From: Cladocopium goreaui
Taxonomy: Eukaryota > Sar > Dinophyceae > Suessiales > Symbiodiniaceae
NCBI GenBank assembly: GCA_947184155.2
Contig: CAMXCT020001022.1
Coordinates: forward strand, 65,001-129,000
DNA length: 64,000 nt
Reading direction: 5' to 3'
Position 1 is the first letter of the stretch; each line of letters begins with the position of its first letter. A model generated the notes under the pieces. That model did no database searches and was not told the DNA's origin. It saw only the letters and a program-made list of their open reading frames with translations. Position numbers and translations under genes: made by a program. Positions 25,101 through 32,560 of the stretch are shown here, piece after piece.

Positions 25101-28100
25101 AAGCCAGACCAGGACCACATCGCGACAAACGCGAGGCGAAAAAGGAAGCCAAGGCCTCTAAGTTCAAGGGGGTTGAACACGCCGTGAAGAACAAAGCTGG
25201 CGTCATGGCCAAGCCCGTGAACTTAGTAAGGTATGACATGAGCGATTTCCTGGGGTCCTGCGTAGAAAATTATTGTAATCTTGCAAAAGTCAGCCCATCG
25301 TCTTTGAAAGAGGTGCCAACACCATTCACAGATGCTGGCATCGCACGGCCTACACTCAGTGAAGATGAAAAGCCTGGCAAACTCCAGCCAGTGGCCAGCA
25401 AGATCTTAATGAAGATACTCTTTGCCGCCAGAATGGCAAGGTTCGACTTGTTGCGTGCCACACAAAGCTTAGCATCTAGAGTGACAAAATGGTCCATAGA
25501 ATGCGACTTTGCCTTGCACAGATTGGTGTCATACATACATTGTACGAAGCACCATTTCCTAGAGGGTTTCATTGGGGATGCCTTTGATGAATGCCAACTC
25601 TGGCTTTTTGCCGATGCAGATCATGCAGGCGAACATGATAGCAAGAGTACCACTGGCAGTGCCATTGTGCTTGTTGGCCCCAACACGTATTACCCCTTAA
25701 ATGCGTTCAGTAAGAAACAAACGGTTGTTGCCATATCGTCAACTGAGGCTGAGGTAGTTGCCGCAAATCACAGCATGAGAGCTGAGGGCATTCCAATGCT
25801 GGCCCTGTTTGAGCAGTTGAACCTTTTCAAGAAGCTGCAGGGCAAACCAGCTCGCGATGCCGCGAAGCCCCAAGAAGATGTTGTGTTCACTAGGATTGAC
25901 CCTGAAATTGACGAAATCCGTAATGGGAATGTCGATACAGGTTGTAGTGTCGCGGACATCAACTCCCTCAAGGCCAGTTTCCCTGAATTTTATCAAGTCA
26001 AATTTATGGAGGACAACCAGGCGACTATTACAGTCATGTCCACCGGTTCATCAGCATCCATGAGACACATGAACAAAACACAAAACATCAACTTCAAATG
26101 GTTGAAACAGCAATTTGAATGTAAACAGTTCGATCTTCTCAACGTAGGAACCAGTTTCCAAGTTGCAGACATTCTCACAAAACCTTTTGCCCGACCAGCC
26201 CTTTGGTTGCATGCCATTCACCTCATTGGCATTGGCCCGACAAAGGTGGAAGAAGCAGCAGCCCGCCACACAGCGGCGCCGAACTCCACTAAGGTGCCAA
26301 AACTAGCAACCGCTGCCGGGAATCAGGGGGGCTCCCAAAAGTCTTTTAAGCCCAGAATGTTGATCGAATTTTGCTGCTCTGATGATTCGAAGCTTAGTAC
26401 CCCAAGAAAGTCCAATGAAGATTGCCACTGCATTAGGGTTACCGAAAAAGAAGATGGTACCACTAACAGCTGTCGGCAACGGCTAGCCTCCCAAGTCCAA
26501 GATTTCAGAAATGATTTCAATGACGGCACTTTGATACTCTATGCATCGTTGCCTTGTGTAGGAGGTAGCCCATGGGGGAACGTGAATGGCCTTACTGTTG
26601 AGGGTCAAGAAAGAATCAAAGAGCAACAAAAACAGTTTACCAAGTTGTTCAAATCTTTTGTCAAACTTGTGGATGAAGTTTATGATGAACGAACCTTGAT
26701 AGCATTTGAACTGTCCAAGAATTGCAAATATTGGAGATGGCCGATGGTTAGAAGATTCCTTAAAGAACGATCCATGACTACTCATCACTTTGATGGTTGT
26801 ATGTTGGGTGTTCTTGGAAACAGCGGTCAACCAATGAAGAAAAGTTGGACTATTGCAGGAAATTTTAAAGAATTCACCGTGTTAGACTCATTCAAATGTG
26901 ATGGCAAACATGAGCATGATCAAAGTAGGGGCAAAGCTCTTAAACTTGCTGAGAACTATACCTTCAAGTTGACTGACATGCTCCATGAGTGTTTCCGGGT
27001 AGCTGTGGTGGGCCAAACATCCAAAAGGATTTCACCCGTTGTCATTCGTGCCTGTCCTGCAAAAATGGCTGACTCACGATATGCCACAGCACACCCGGCC
27101 AGCCGCGAGGCTGCGCTCGAAGCCACACGTGAGGCTAACAAAGAAGCATGGTTGCTCCTTCACAATCGCATTTTGTATGCATTGGCCATGCGCAATGAAG
27201 GTGAGAATCAGGCTGCTCAGGACCTTGTGGATGGTTTGATGACCGAATGGACGCCGGCTTCGGCCCTGAGGTTCTATGGTCGAGAGGATCCGCTTGCAGA
27301 ATACCTTAGTTTCTGCTTTTTGCCAAAGGAGTCCCACATCGAAAAGATCATGCTGCCAGAGATGCCCGTCAATGACGTAATCTGGATCTTAGTCTCTGAC
27401 TCGTCATGTGCATTGATCACAGGGCGTAGGAAGACACTTAAGAAGTTTGATCTTTCCGAGCACTACCGACAGCGCAAACCCAAGTACGTGACTGAGTTCA
27501 TCCACGAGATGCTTTGGGGCAAAACTTTGCAGAGGTTGGTAAAGAGAGGGATCGAATTGGCCGCGGACGCCCGCGAGCGCTATCCTCATGCACGCATCAA
27601 CCTGCACTTGTCCTGGTTCGGAAATGAATTGGTAGGGGAGGATGGAATTGCCCAAAATCCAAATTGGCCGTACGATGGTCCCAACGGGCACTGGCCCACG
27701 ATCCTGGATGATTGTGAGCGCCACTTGACATGGTTCATCAACAAGGCCCGGGAGTTGGACTTGCAGACGGCCGGTCTCACGACCGCGCCCTGGAGCGCAG
27801 ATTACGGCATTCATCCAATTTTCGATCAATTTTTCGACCATTTGGAGCCCCGATTCAAAGCTCTAACCAGCAGCCTGCAAGGGCGTGCCAATCCGCGGTA
27901 TCCGTGGCTAAAAGCAAAGGGGTACGCCGATGCAATGGAATTCAGAGACCAGTGGCATTTCGCTAACTCTGAGGAAAATCGCACGCGCCTTGCTGCCTAT
28001 TGGACAGCTACCCTTTTCGCACTTGATTCCGGATGGCGGGTCGGCCAAATTGGTTTGGAGCTTTCTGAGTGTGCCCAGGAGACATGGGATGATTTGCGGA

Positions 28101-30901
28101 GGAAGATGAGCGCCGTCCTGGACGAGCTGCCAAGATCCTATCAGGAGACATGTGCAAACATCACCAAGTTGCTTTTTGGAGAGTCCCGAAGACACATCGT
28201 GCCGACGGGCAGGTCATTCACCAAGGAGGACGTCGAAGCTCAACAACCTGACACTGAGGACTACATCGACATCAAGACGTTGCCTTCGGGCACGTTTGCT
28301 GAGCCTCCCAAAGATGACCCTCCAAAGGCCGCCGGCGACGGCGAGCCCGCTGCATCCAGCAGAGCAACAATCCTGGTCCAGACAGCTGAGGTCATGTTGA
28401 AGTCGCGGCCGAAAGCAGCACCAGCATCAATGGATGAGCCCGCAGATGACAAGGGAGCCACATCCAGCCAGTACCAGCCGCAGGCAACTGCGCGCTTCGA
28501 GGGACAAGCATCTGGCCACGTGAAAGCATATTGGATGGAAGAGCATTTGCCTGAATACCAATATACAATGGTGACCAATGCAGACGGGGACGATGTGCCT
28601 GGCATCCTCTTTGAAGGTACGGCTTATGAGCTGGAGCTGATATCGGCATCCGACGTTGAGACCATTGCCAGCCAGACTCGCGTCGACAAGAAGTTTTCTG
28701 ATTTTGCGACTCGTGTCAACAAAGTTTGCAGGGGGCATGGATCCTGTGCCAAGGTGCCAATGGACAAAGACCTTTGGATTGACTTGGAGGATTTCGCCAA
28801 AGCCTTCCGCAAGGAAGTGCCCCCAGATGTTTTCATCACTGTTGCAAACCTGTTTGGCACCGCAATGAAGATCGACAAGCATGGCAAGAGTAGGTTCCAA
28901 TTCTTGTGTGCAAAGATTTCCCATTTTCCTGTCGACAATGGCCTAGGCATGCCGTATTATCCTGTGAAAATCCGTGCAATTCAGGGTCACTCCGAAGCTG
29001 CCTTGAAAACCGCAGGGGGTCTTTATGCCAATTCAACCATGGTGTATTGCTCAGACCATGTATCCCCCGAGCGAAAAGCCGCCTTCACTGGCGTGCCCCT
29101 GTGTGCCATGACTGAGGTTCCTGAGGTTGTCTTCCATCGCACGATGAAAAGCAGCTGGAAGAGCATCGCACAGAACGGCCTGATCCCAGGCGGCGGTGCA
29201 ACAGTCAACAGTGGCCGTGCCCATATCTATATGGCAGAACACTGTATTGGCACGCAGGGGTATCGATCTGGATTAAGAGCAAAATGTCCAATCGAAGTCA
29301 AAATCGCAATGCGGCAAGCAGTTGAAGCTGGTGTCATCTTTAGTCGCACAGAAATGGATGGGATTTTGTGCTCAGAACGCATCCCACCGCAGTTTCTGGT
29401 CAGCATCTCAGAAGAAGGACAGGTGCTTTGGTCCCGCGCCGAGAGCAATCTCGAGCCCAGCACATGGACTGGCGCGGCGTCTGCCTCAGCACCGAAAGCC
29501 AAAGCGGTCACCTTGACTGCCCGAGATGATGCAAATGACGACCCAATGGATGACACCAGCACGGGGCGACCCGATGCCAAGTCCACTGATGATGATGCAG
29601 CCACTGCCTCAATGCAAGTTGACCAGCCGCCCGCAAGGACGGGCCGTGTTTACATTGCACCCAAGTACTGCGAACCTTTCATGGGCTCCTGTCCCCTCTG
29701 CCAGGTTGAGTACGTCAGTGGCCAAGTGACATGCACCACATGTGGTTTTGAGCCACTCCCAGTGGACGAAAGTGGCGATACAAAAGAGGCCAACAAACCC
29801 AACAGGAGGACCCGCATCCTTGAACGGCGAATGCAAAGTCTCGCCGGGTTCGGAATGTTTGGGAAGATGAGCGGAAGCTTGCTGACAGCCTTGACGGAAG
29901 AGCAAGCCAACCTGCTACGCCGAGAACTGGGCCCCAGGGGAATCACATCCGTGGAATCAGCAGTCCTCAAAGACTGCCGCGACAGGCATCGACGTGCAAA
30001 AGCGCTGGGCTACGAGGACGTGGAAGATAGATACTCCAGCGACGTCACTTTTTGCGACCGCATCCACGGTGAGGGGAAGGACCTGCAGGACTGCATATTT
30101 GACGATATGTTCGCATATGGCAACCTCCCCGATCCCCCAAGGACCAAAGCTCAGATCTCGGCTGGCGTCGCCGCCAATGCCCAAAATGAGAACTGCTTAT
30201 CTAAGTTGATTTTCATGTCTCAGCCTCGTGGCGTTGATGGCTTCCCAGTTGAGTTCCGCAAAACATGGAAGAAGGTCTGGGGTTTCATGTTTGGCCGCCA
30301 CATTTTTACAGAGGATGAATATGTCAGCTACATCGGCCGTCGTGGCGCATTCCGTGGCCTGTTGACCTGGAAGGGTACTGTCCAAGTCCCTCTTGATGGC
30401 ACTCGTGATTTCCTCGAAAAGGTGTATGAGGAAAACCTTCCCTTGGTTCGGAGCAATCTTGAACGCAAAGAGAAGCAGAGCGCCGCTGCAAAGGCTGGAG
30501 GTCCTGGAGGTCATAAGGCCGACCCCACGGTCGCGCCCACCATTGAGCGAAAGCGCAAAGCCGAAGCTGATGCATCCGCAACCGCAACAGATGTCACAGC
30601 CGCCTCAAGCTCTGCTCGCGCAGATGCCTCGCACGCTGATGCCCCAGCCGCACCATTTCTGGTACCCGAACCACCAACATCCAAAGCAGGAGCACGACCA
30701 TTCTTGGAGCCTGAGACACCGCCCACTGCAAAAGCAGCAACCGCAGGAGTCACTTCGAAGGCTGCAAGCTCCGGTCGCCCGGATGCCTCTTGGAGTTGGA
30801 ATCGTGATCACTATGGTGCACGCCGAGAATGGAGTTTCTGGCGTGGAGCTTGGTATTACCGTGACGAGGCCGGCGGCCGTTGGATCTTTTGGAACCGTTA
30901 G
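19151..30901 (+). CDS. copia gag-pol polyprotein with KptA/Tpt1 extension (3916 residues)
   Basis: The first ATG after an in-frame TAG at 19133 opens 3916 codons to TAG 30899. Order by residue: Gag with coiled coil (about 60-240); two CCCH zinc fingers (first Cys 646 and 705); a Cys-rich CGFCCW block; aspartic protease WLVDSGSES (Asp902); integrase with zinc-binding HFPKNPFCRTC (Cys1095) and catalytic Asp1129, Asp1191 and Glu1222/1224; reverse transcriptase YVDD at 1805-1808; RNase H FADADHAGEHDSKSTTG (Asp2155), Glu2199 and Asp2288. Ty1/copia order (integrase before reverse transcriptase) is clear. After RNase H come a methyltransferase-like part (2404-2530), an SGNH-like part (2749-2940), a KptA/Tpt1 domain (about 3179-3420), a zinc ribbon (CPLC at 3514) and a Pro/Ala-rich, then Trp-rich, tail. 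Gag and Pol share one frame, so protein ratios need another mechanism. Typical copia polyproteins are about 1300-1500 residues. Confidence 0.95.
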   Translation: MGTPIDHPLAVPGSGPSAVAVPNMAGGNPEPMDDETMFQPVFVVAYFTFIQNNLSQITSGNTLQVMREAEQRHLQIMHGVVDSIRNEWSSRLVMQEQEYEQRLQEVEGNAISALNEERKRGDEMEVRLNQAQASHDKRIEDVKAEANTKHDQKIAEERKRITSEFEASYAQTVEHAKNAIAATKKQYEDQAAIDQARFISLRTEFENYKKEMADKINEAAAQNLSLQDQIDDLQEQLKHVAKAQHASVPKASVQNAEPAATTSVTHFNIATPKASDAQAAKGSDEPILEFKTPAVLAQEAKAKLDELLKGGSPKQKPAVGNDQPQLPTQSGFFTPTEAIKTPPNESPKSATKQQQVMGPSDLIELVKALTQREEKDKPKTKEAELIKLNNMPAPESYRTWKNHVRDEVKSCSDRPDEAWLWLNEVYDQECTREQLEKKLQDPGKFLTLDTKLSAALTRSAGGDLATRILNFKEQQSRKGIQVRGRYVLLMFEDYFKTSEEAGSLYRVEDLLGVVKVGDTVQDLRRFINKWDATLAGMAVTPDDAVLRDILLRQIRPSQLLKYDIEVFDRAHEKSHEKSYSFLHQSMKNLIDRERLRENRNRIAEKNKAGIKDTKAAPAKGDGRGGRKGSPSRGRSQERGSKGDKICYKFQKGTCDKGKKCPFKHVKDDKSRTQSPRRTKTRSPSRGNKDDKGKKMSKEEMAKTPCIYHAQGKCRRGDKCFYKHDDKAAAATKDTKRANSPAPKKKGKDSTAAPCLIQKFACIVRKQPKATSCSDEASVSMKRLRFRKAPHVIEVKAVGRQVPVKHRPREFTKVYKTAEDVPVSSKVEQHEAQVRARQLQETVKLHDSDVAPSCGFCCWDEDTRDITCKECRFISGPKALRDIGRFPSIATAAPKAGVSWLVDSGSESDLVSKGMLRDVSAKNCRAAEHPISLVTANGSTEANEVADVKLSALPDPVHPYVLDHTPAVLSVGTRCVDQGYSFVWPANGKPILVRPDDKVVQLKIEGHVPILDDSCKVYPKDQFQKDKHLKKLFAMPTSRSSSKAKRDEAQDEEQLDELVEDDAQQEYIRSRKTEDLLAEAASTQHQYTHFPKNPFCRTCQRARMMAPQARKKGGQKRIETEVFGDHIIGDHVIIKKNVEEGFRGEQVALVLKDLHTQYRYVYPSQSKDSQSCVDGLNHFIGSKDDVQVVYTDNSPELIRAIKDLGYRHQTSIEYVDSSKSFAEREVRQMLEGARSNLLQSGLPLKMWPLAMQHHATAINASPQLDGSDSPWQLRFGEEFPAMHIPFGAKVLFWNNPKRLDNTSGKLSPTANEGIFLGYYIQPGHDWKGEYLVAKLEAADYHVNWGALTIQRTKRLELPSEGFIFPLKALIDSKAPKADRLEDQVIPQTPKAVPLESSLHPPQDEYEYEPGTPLPADSDVEPDAPEAPVFPDLKLTPKGEIIPDGHHWDGHRIVRNYKGSKRPEGIDSELWKMLGPQDRKLIIEEEAKKAAKEQEEKPVSSSGSKGKKKKSSPARLEATQCPPATAKLVGNVWEIIPANSQKFSVPAMPKVAAPATIEHRPRIRELVREKIKELEFKVALELFASVARLVSKDEIASNPKAKAALDKEWDNLRNKGVWDEKRVRECRDIVAEARRNGQTVHLGRIFEACYEKGSELPESDPRRKFKGRTVFQGNNVRDENSDHALFNELGSSPASMEAAKLLDAFGSQPGFSKQQADAIQAYIQALFTGVPTWLSLPRNRWPKDWEKKYWQPMVPMLLALYGHPDSGGIWENHLNSRVVKQGWKQILPDIWHSIFHHQELNCLLVVYVDDFKMAGPTANLEKAWASVKAAVNIGDPEPYDRYFGCMHREFHNIRLPSQAHPFAFAFEAKKSAAAQHRTQDWWEHDETNMAWIRHHIQPRKRLYQPVDEGGDVTCQNSSRITFFDKKVTLKSCPSITDGNNQGGYDVYTDDWKTSSNQTNEFWTGKTVFCYGQDGPDKFKQFAMASKARPGPHRDKREAKKEAKASKFKGVEHAVKNKAGVMAKPVNLVRYDMSDFLGSCVENYCNLAKVSPSSLKEVPTPFTDAGIARPTLSEDEKPGKLQPVASKILMKILFAARMARFDLLRATQSLASRVTKWSIECDFALHRLVSYIHCTKHHFLEGFIGDAFDECQLWLFADADHAGEHDSKSTTGSAIVLVGPNTYYPLNAFSKKQTVVAISSTEAEVVAANHSMRAEGIPMLALFEQLNLFKKLQGKPARDAAKPQEDVVFTRIDPEIDEIRNGNVDTGCSVADINSLKASFPEFYQVKFMEDNQATITVMSTGSSASMRHMNKTQNINFKWLKQQFECKQFDLLNVGTSFQVADILTKPFARPALWLHAIHLIGIGPTKVEEAAARHTAAPNSTKVPKLATAAGNQGGSQKSFKPRMLIEFCCSDDSKLSTPRKSNEDCHCIRVTEKEDGTTNSCRQRLASQVQDFRNDFNDGTLILYASLPCVGGSPWGNVNGLTVEGQERIKEQQKQFTKLFKSFVKLVDEVYDERTLIAFELSKNCKYWRWPMVRRFLKERSMTTHHFDGCMLGVLGNSGQPMKKSWTIAGNFKEFTVLDSFKCDGKHEHDQSRGKALKLAENYTFKLTDMLHECFRVAVVGQTSKRISPVVIRACPAKMADSRYATAHPASREAALEATREANKEAWLLLHNRILYALAMRNEGENQAAQDLVDGLMTEWTPASALRFYGREDPLAEYLSFCFLPKESHIEKIMLPEMPVNDVIWILVSDSSCALITGRRKTLKKFDLSEHYRQRKPKYVTEFIHEMLWGKTLQRLVKRGIELAADARERYPHARINLHLSWFGNELVGEDGIAQNPNWPYDGPNGHWPTILDDCERHLTWFINKARELDLQTAGLTTAPWSADYGIHPIFDQFFDHLEPRFKALTSSLQGRANPRYPWLKAKGYADAMEFRDQWHFANSEENRTRLAAYWTATLFALDSGWRVGQIGLELSECAQETWDDLRRKMSAVLDELPRSYQETCANITKLLFGESRRHIVPTGRSFTKEDVEAQQPDTEDYIDIKTLPSGTFAEPPKDDPPKAAGDGEPAASSRATILVQTAEVMLKSRPKAAPASMDEPADDKGATSSQYQPQATARFEGQASGHVKAYWMEEHLPEYQYTMVTNADGDDVPGILFEGTAYELELISASDVETIASQTRVDKKFSDFATRVNKVCRGHGSCAKVPMDKDLWIDLEDFAKAFRKEVPPDVFITVANLFGTAMKIDKHGKSRFQFLCAKISHFPVDNGLGMPYYPVKIRAIQGHSEAALKTAGGLYANSTMVYCSDHVSPERKAAFTGVPLCAMTEVPEVVFHRTMKSSWKSIAQNGLIPGGGATVNSGRAHIYMAEHCIGTQGYRSGLRAKCPIEVKIAMRQAVEAGVIFSRTEMDGILCSERIPPQFLVSISEEGQVLWSRAESNLEPSTWTGAASASAPKAKAVTLTARDDANDDPMDDTSTGRPDAKSTDDDAATASMQVDQPPARTGRVYIAPKYCEPFMGSCPLCQVEYVSGQVTCTTCGFEPLPVDESGDTKEANKPNRRTRILERRMQSLAGFGMFGKMSGSLLTALTEEQANLLRRELGPRGITSVESAVLKDCRDRHRRAKALGYEDVEDRYSSDVTFCDRIHGEGKDLQDCIFDDMFAYGNLPDPPRTKAQISAGVAANAQNENCLSKLIFMSQPRGVDGFPVEFRKTWKKVWGFMFGRHIFTEDEYVSYIGRRGAFRGLLTWKGTVQVPLDGTRDFLEKVYEENLPLVRSNLERKEKQSAAAKAGGPGGHKADPTVAPTIERKRKAEADASATATDVTAASSSARADASHADAPAAPFLVPEPPTSKAGARPFLEPETPPTAKAATAGVTSKAASSGRPDASWSWNRDHYGARREWSFWRGAWYYRDEAGGRWIFWNR
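21086..21319 (+). other. two CCCH zinc fingers in Gag
   Basis: CYKFQKGTCDKGKKCPFKH (residues 646-664) and CIYHAQGKCRRGDKCFYKH (705-723) both follow C-x7-C-x5-C-x3-H. These are CCCH fingers as in RNA-binding proteins, not the CCHC knuckle usual in copia Gag. They are separated by an Arg/Ser/Lys-rich linker. Presumed role: packaging of element RNA. Confidence 0.9.
26351..27010 (+). other. methyltransferase-like segment after RNase H
   Basis: Residues about 2402-2620. LIEFCCSDDSKLS could be a degenerate AdoMet-binding motif I. LYASLPCVGGSPWGN places a Pro-Cys as in motif IV of C5 cytosine methyltransferases. IAFELSKNCKYW stands where the ENV motif VI would be. Spacing (about 65 and 50 residues) is reasonable, but the glycine-rich loop and ENV are not intact. 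Cytosine methyltransferases are reported in Symbiodinium retrotransposons (de Mendoza and colleagues, 2018). Whether this is a relative is inference; a profile search would decide. Confidence 0.35.
27380..28040 (+). other. SGNH-hydrolase-like segment
   Basis: Residues about 2744-2960. The order of three blocks fits a GDSL/SGNH fold: ILVSDSSCALITG (block I, Ser in DSS, about 2751), SWFGNELVGE (block III, Gly-Asn at 2824-2825) and FRDQWHFANSEENRTRLAAY (block V, Asp2933 and His2936 in a D-x2-H pair). Some LINE elements carry SGNH esterases of uncertain role. The match rests on motif order and spacing only. Confidence 0.45.
28685..29413 (+). other. RNA 2'-phosphotransferase (KptA/Tpt1) domain
   Basis: Residues about 3179-3421 match both lobes of the family. 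N lobe: KKFSDFATRVNKVCRGHG in the place of the family's SKFLSxxLRH, LWIDLEDFAKAF for the GWxxVxxLL block, then KSRFQF before KIRAIQGHS (family IRANQGHS, 3273-3281). C lobe: VVFHRTMKSSWKSIAQNGL (family LYHGT...I..KGL), RAHIYMAEH (family R.HVHLS), a GLRAKCPIEVKI strand, VEAGVIFSRTEMDGIL (family G..FY.S.NGVWLT) and IPPQFLVSI. The enzyme uses NAD+ to remove the 2'-phosphate left by tRNA splicing. Oddities: the Arg-His pair is split by a glycine (R3194-G-H3196), and HGT is HRT, so activity is uncertain. Confidence 0.85.
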
Positions 30902-31107
30902 GGAGACGATGATTTTCTTTTGTAGCATAGCGCAAGATGTGGCATGGTAATGTGCCTTCCTTGCAACGCTGCGCTGGGTTTTACGGGCTTGAGCTTTTTA
31001 GAGGGACCTTTGAAAGACTGCACAAAAATGTCTAAAACCAACTAAAGAAATTCGGCTACCCGCGAGGGTATGCTTTTCTGGGTTATTCGTTCTCCGCAGT
31101 CGTCCCT

Positions 31108-31123
31108 GCTCGCCCGAGGGGGG
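31108..31123 (+). other. polypurine tract
   Basis: A short G-rich purine run (CGAGGGGGG) abuts the TG of the 3' LTR, as expected for the plus-strand primer of an LTR element. The stretch 30902-31107 is the element's untranslated 3' part with no further frame. Confidence 0.7.
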
Positions 31124-31272
31124 TGTAAAAACTCCTGCAGTAAAACCATGTATTGTATATATCATCGATCTGCCCGATAGCGTTGGTTCAAAAGTACCAG
31201 GAGCTGAGCGGTTTGTAGGTTCACCCCATTAGTGTTGTAATACCTAATTGGTGGCTGACCTGTGAATATACA
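31124..31272 (+). repeat. 3' LTR (149 bp)
   Basis: Identical to 18972-19120; followed by a TATAT target duplication within a TA microsatellite. Confidence 0.95.
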
Positions 31273-31547
31273 TATATATATATATATGTGGCACATTGCA
31301 AAAAGATAGACAGTGTTTCCAGGATGGTAGTTCGATGATGTTTTCCCCATCATTTCGAGATGTTCTATTTTCCTATCGTCCTTTTGGAGGTTGCTATAAT
31401 GGGGATATTTGTGGCATATAATGGGTATAATGAGGTACATGGAATAGTACCTTGACCTGATATGTTGTCAACCTTGCGTTTAATTGGGGATTTAGCCATG
31501 TGTTGGATGATGACTATGACCATTTTATGGGATATGCTGGGGATATT

Positions 31548-31645
31548 CCCTCTGGCAATTTCACATTGCTAAGGAAAATTGATAAATGGCTTATTTATAA
31601 ATGATTTACCTATCAGAAATGGTGATTTTCCATTACAATGTTCGC
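31548..31645. mobile_element. MITE fragment related to 8339-8438
   Basis: TTCCCTCTGGCAATTTCACA followed by AAATGGCTTATTTATAAATG, ATTTACCTATCAGAAATGGT and GATTTTCCATTACAATG parallels the MITE at 8339-8438 in order and spacing, but the right inverted end is absent. It is diverged or truncated. The rest of 31273-32560 is AT-rich; a small exon-like island (about 32014-32031, MLRTHL then GTGAGG) was too short to call. Confidence 0.45.
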
Positions 31646-32560
31646 AAAAACTGGAGGCTGATTTTAGTCATGTACCAGGATGATGGTTCACAGCGGCGCC
31701 TGATTTGTTTCCGGTACTTACCGGGTTCCCAGTATGGCAAATGGTCCCATGTTCCAATGCATTCAATCCATGGAGAAGTATTCCTTCCTGAACCAGACAG
31801 AGTCACAAAAAGACCTGGCAGAGCGCAGAGAATCCCTTGAAACCTAATCTTATATAGTAACCAGACTTTGGGTTTGAAACCATATTATACTAAACTATAA
31901 CCATACTAACTATATATATTTTTTTTTATAATATACTAACTAATTAATAATATACTACCTCTACTATGACCGGCTACTTATGTTGTGAAAGCTGCATTTA
32001 TCTTTGAACACCGCAGATGCTGCGCACGCACCTGGTGAGGCCTTGGTATTGCCGCCAAAAAGCAACCTGGGGAGGCTGAATCGGCCTTCTTTGCTTTCTA
32101 TCCGATGTACACGATGTAATTACATGGATTCAAAATAAATGAATATTAATATGAATTGTATACTAGAAAAACCATCATGACATCATGATAGAAATTCATG
32201 ATAAGGATACCATGAATGAGACATTAATTATATACTGAGTACTGTGTCTCAACATCTTGGTGAATTTTGTTGACAGGTGGTTGATTTTGTGGTGCTTGCT
32301 CCTCTCATATATGTCAATCCTCCGTGCCGAGACTGTGGCTAACTTCCGCCGTTCCATCTGTTAGAAAAGTTCCAGCTGGACGTGCTCCAGTCCAAGCGCG
32401 TAATCTGAATATTGCGAGCATATAAAACAAAGCAAGCCCACAGAAGATAGAAACATTCCATCAAATTCCTACTTCAGTTAAATCTAAAGTATTTGGGCAT
32501 CCCCCAAAAAAGCGACTCATCATTCTACATCAAGTCGTGGTTTCTGTCGCGACGCGCCAG

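Larger units (their letters stand above)
18972..31272 (+). mobile_element. 12.3-kb Ty1/copia LTR retrotransposon, apparently intact
   Basis: Two 149-bp LTRs (18972-19120 and 31124-31272) were read as identical base for base. Each starts TG and ends CA. Flanking TATAT on both sides fits a 5-bp target duplication, although it lies in a TA microsatellite so its length is ambiguous. A primer-binding site follows the 5' LTR at once, and a purine run (CGAGGGGGG) precedes the 3' LTR. One uninterrupted frame, 19151-30901, encodes Gag, protease, integrase, reverse transcriptase and RNase H in copia order plus a long extension. Identical LTRs and an intact frame indicate very recent insertion. The LTRs are very short for so large an element. 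Confidence 0.95.

Noticed and set aside
18972-31272. a giant host gene containing reverse transcriptase
   Set aside because: Identical LTRs, target duplication, primer-binding site and polypurine tract show that it is a mobile element.
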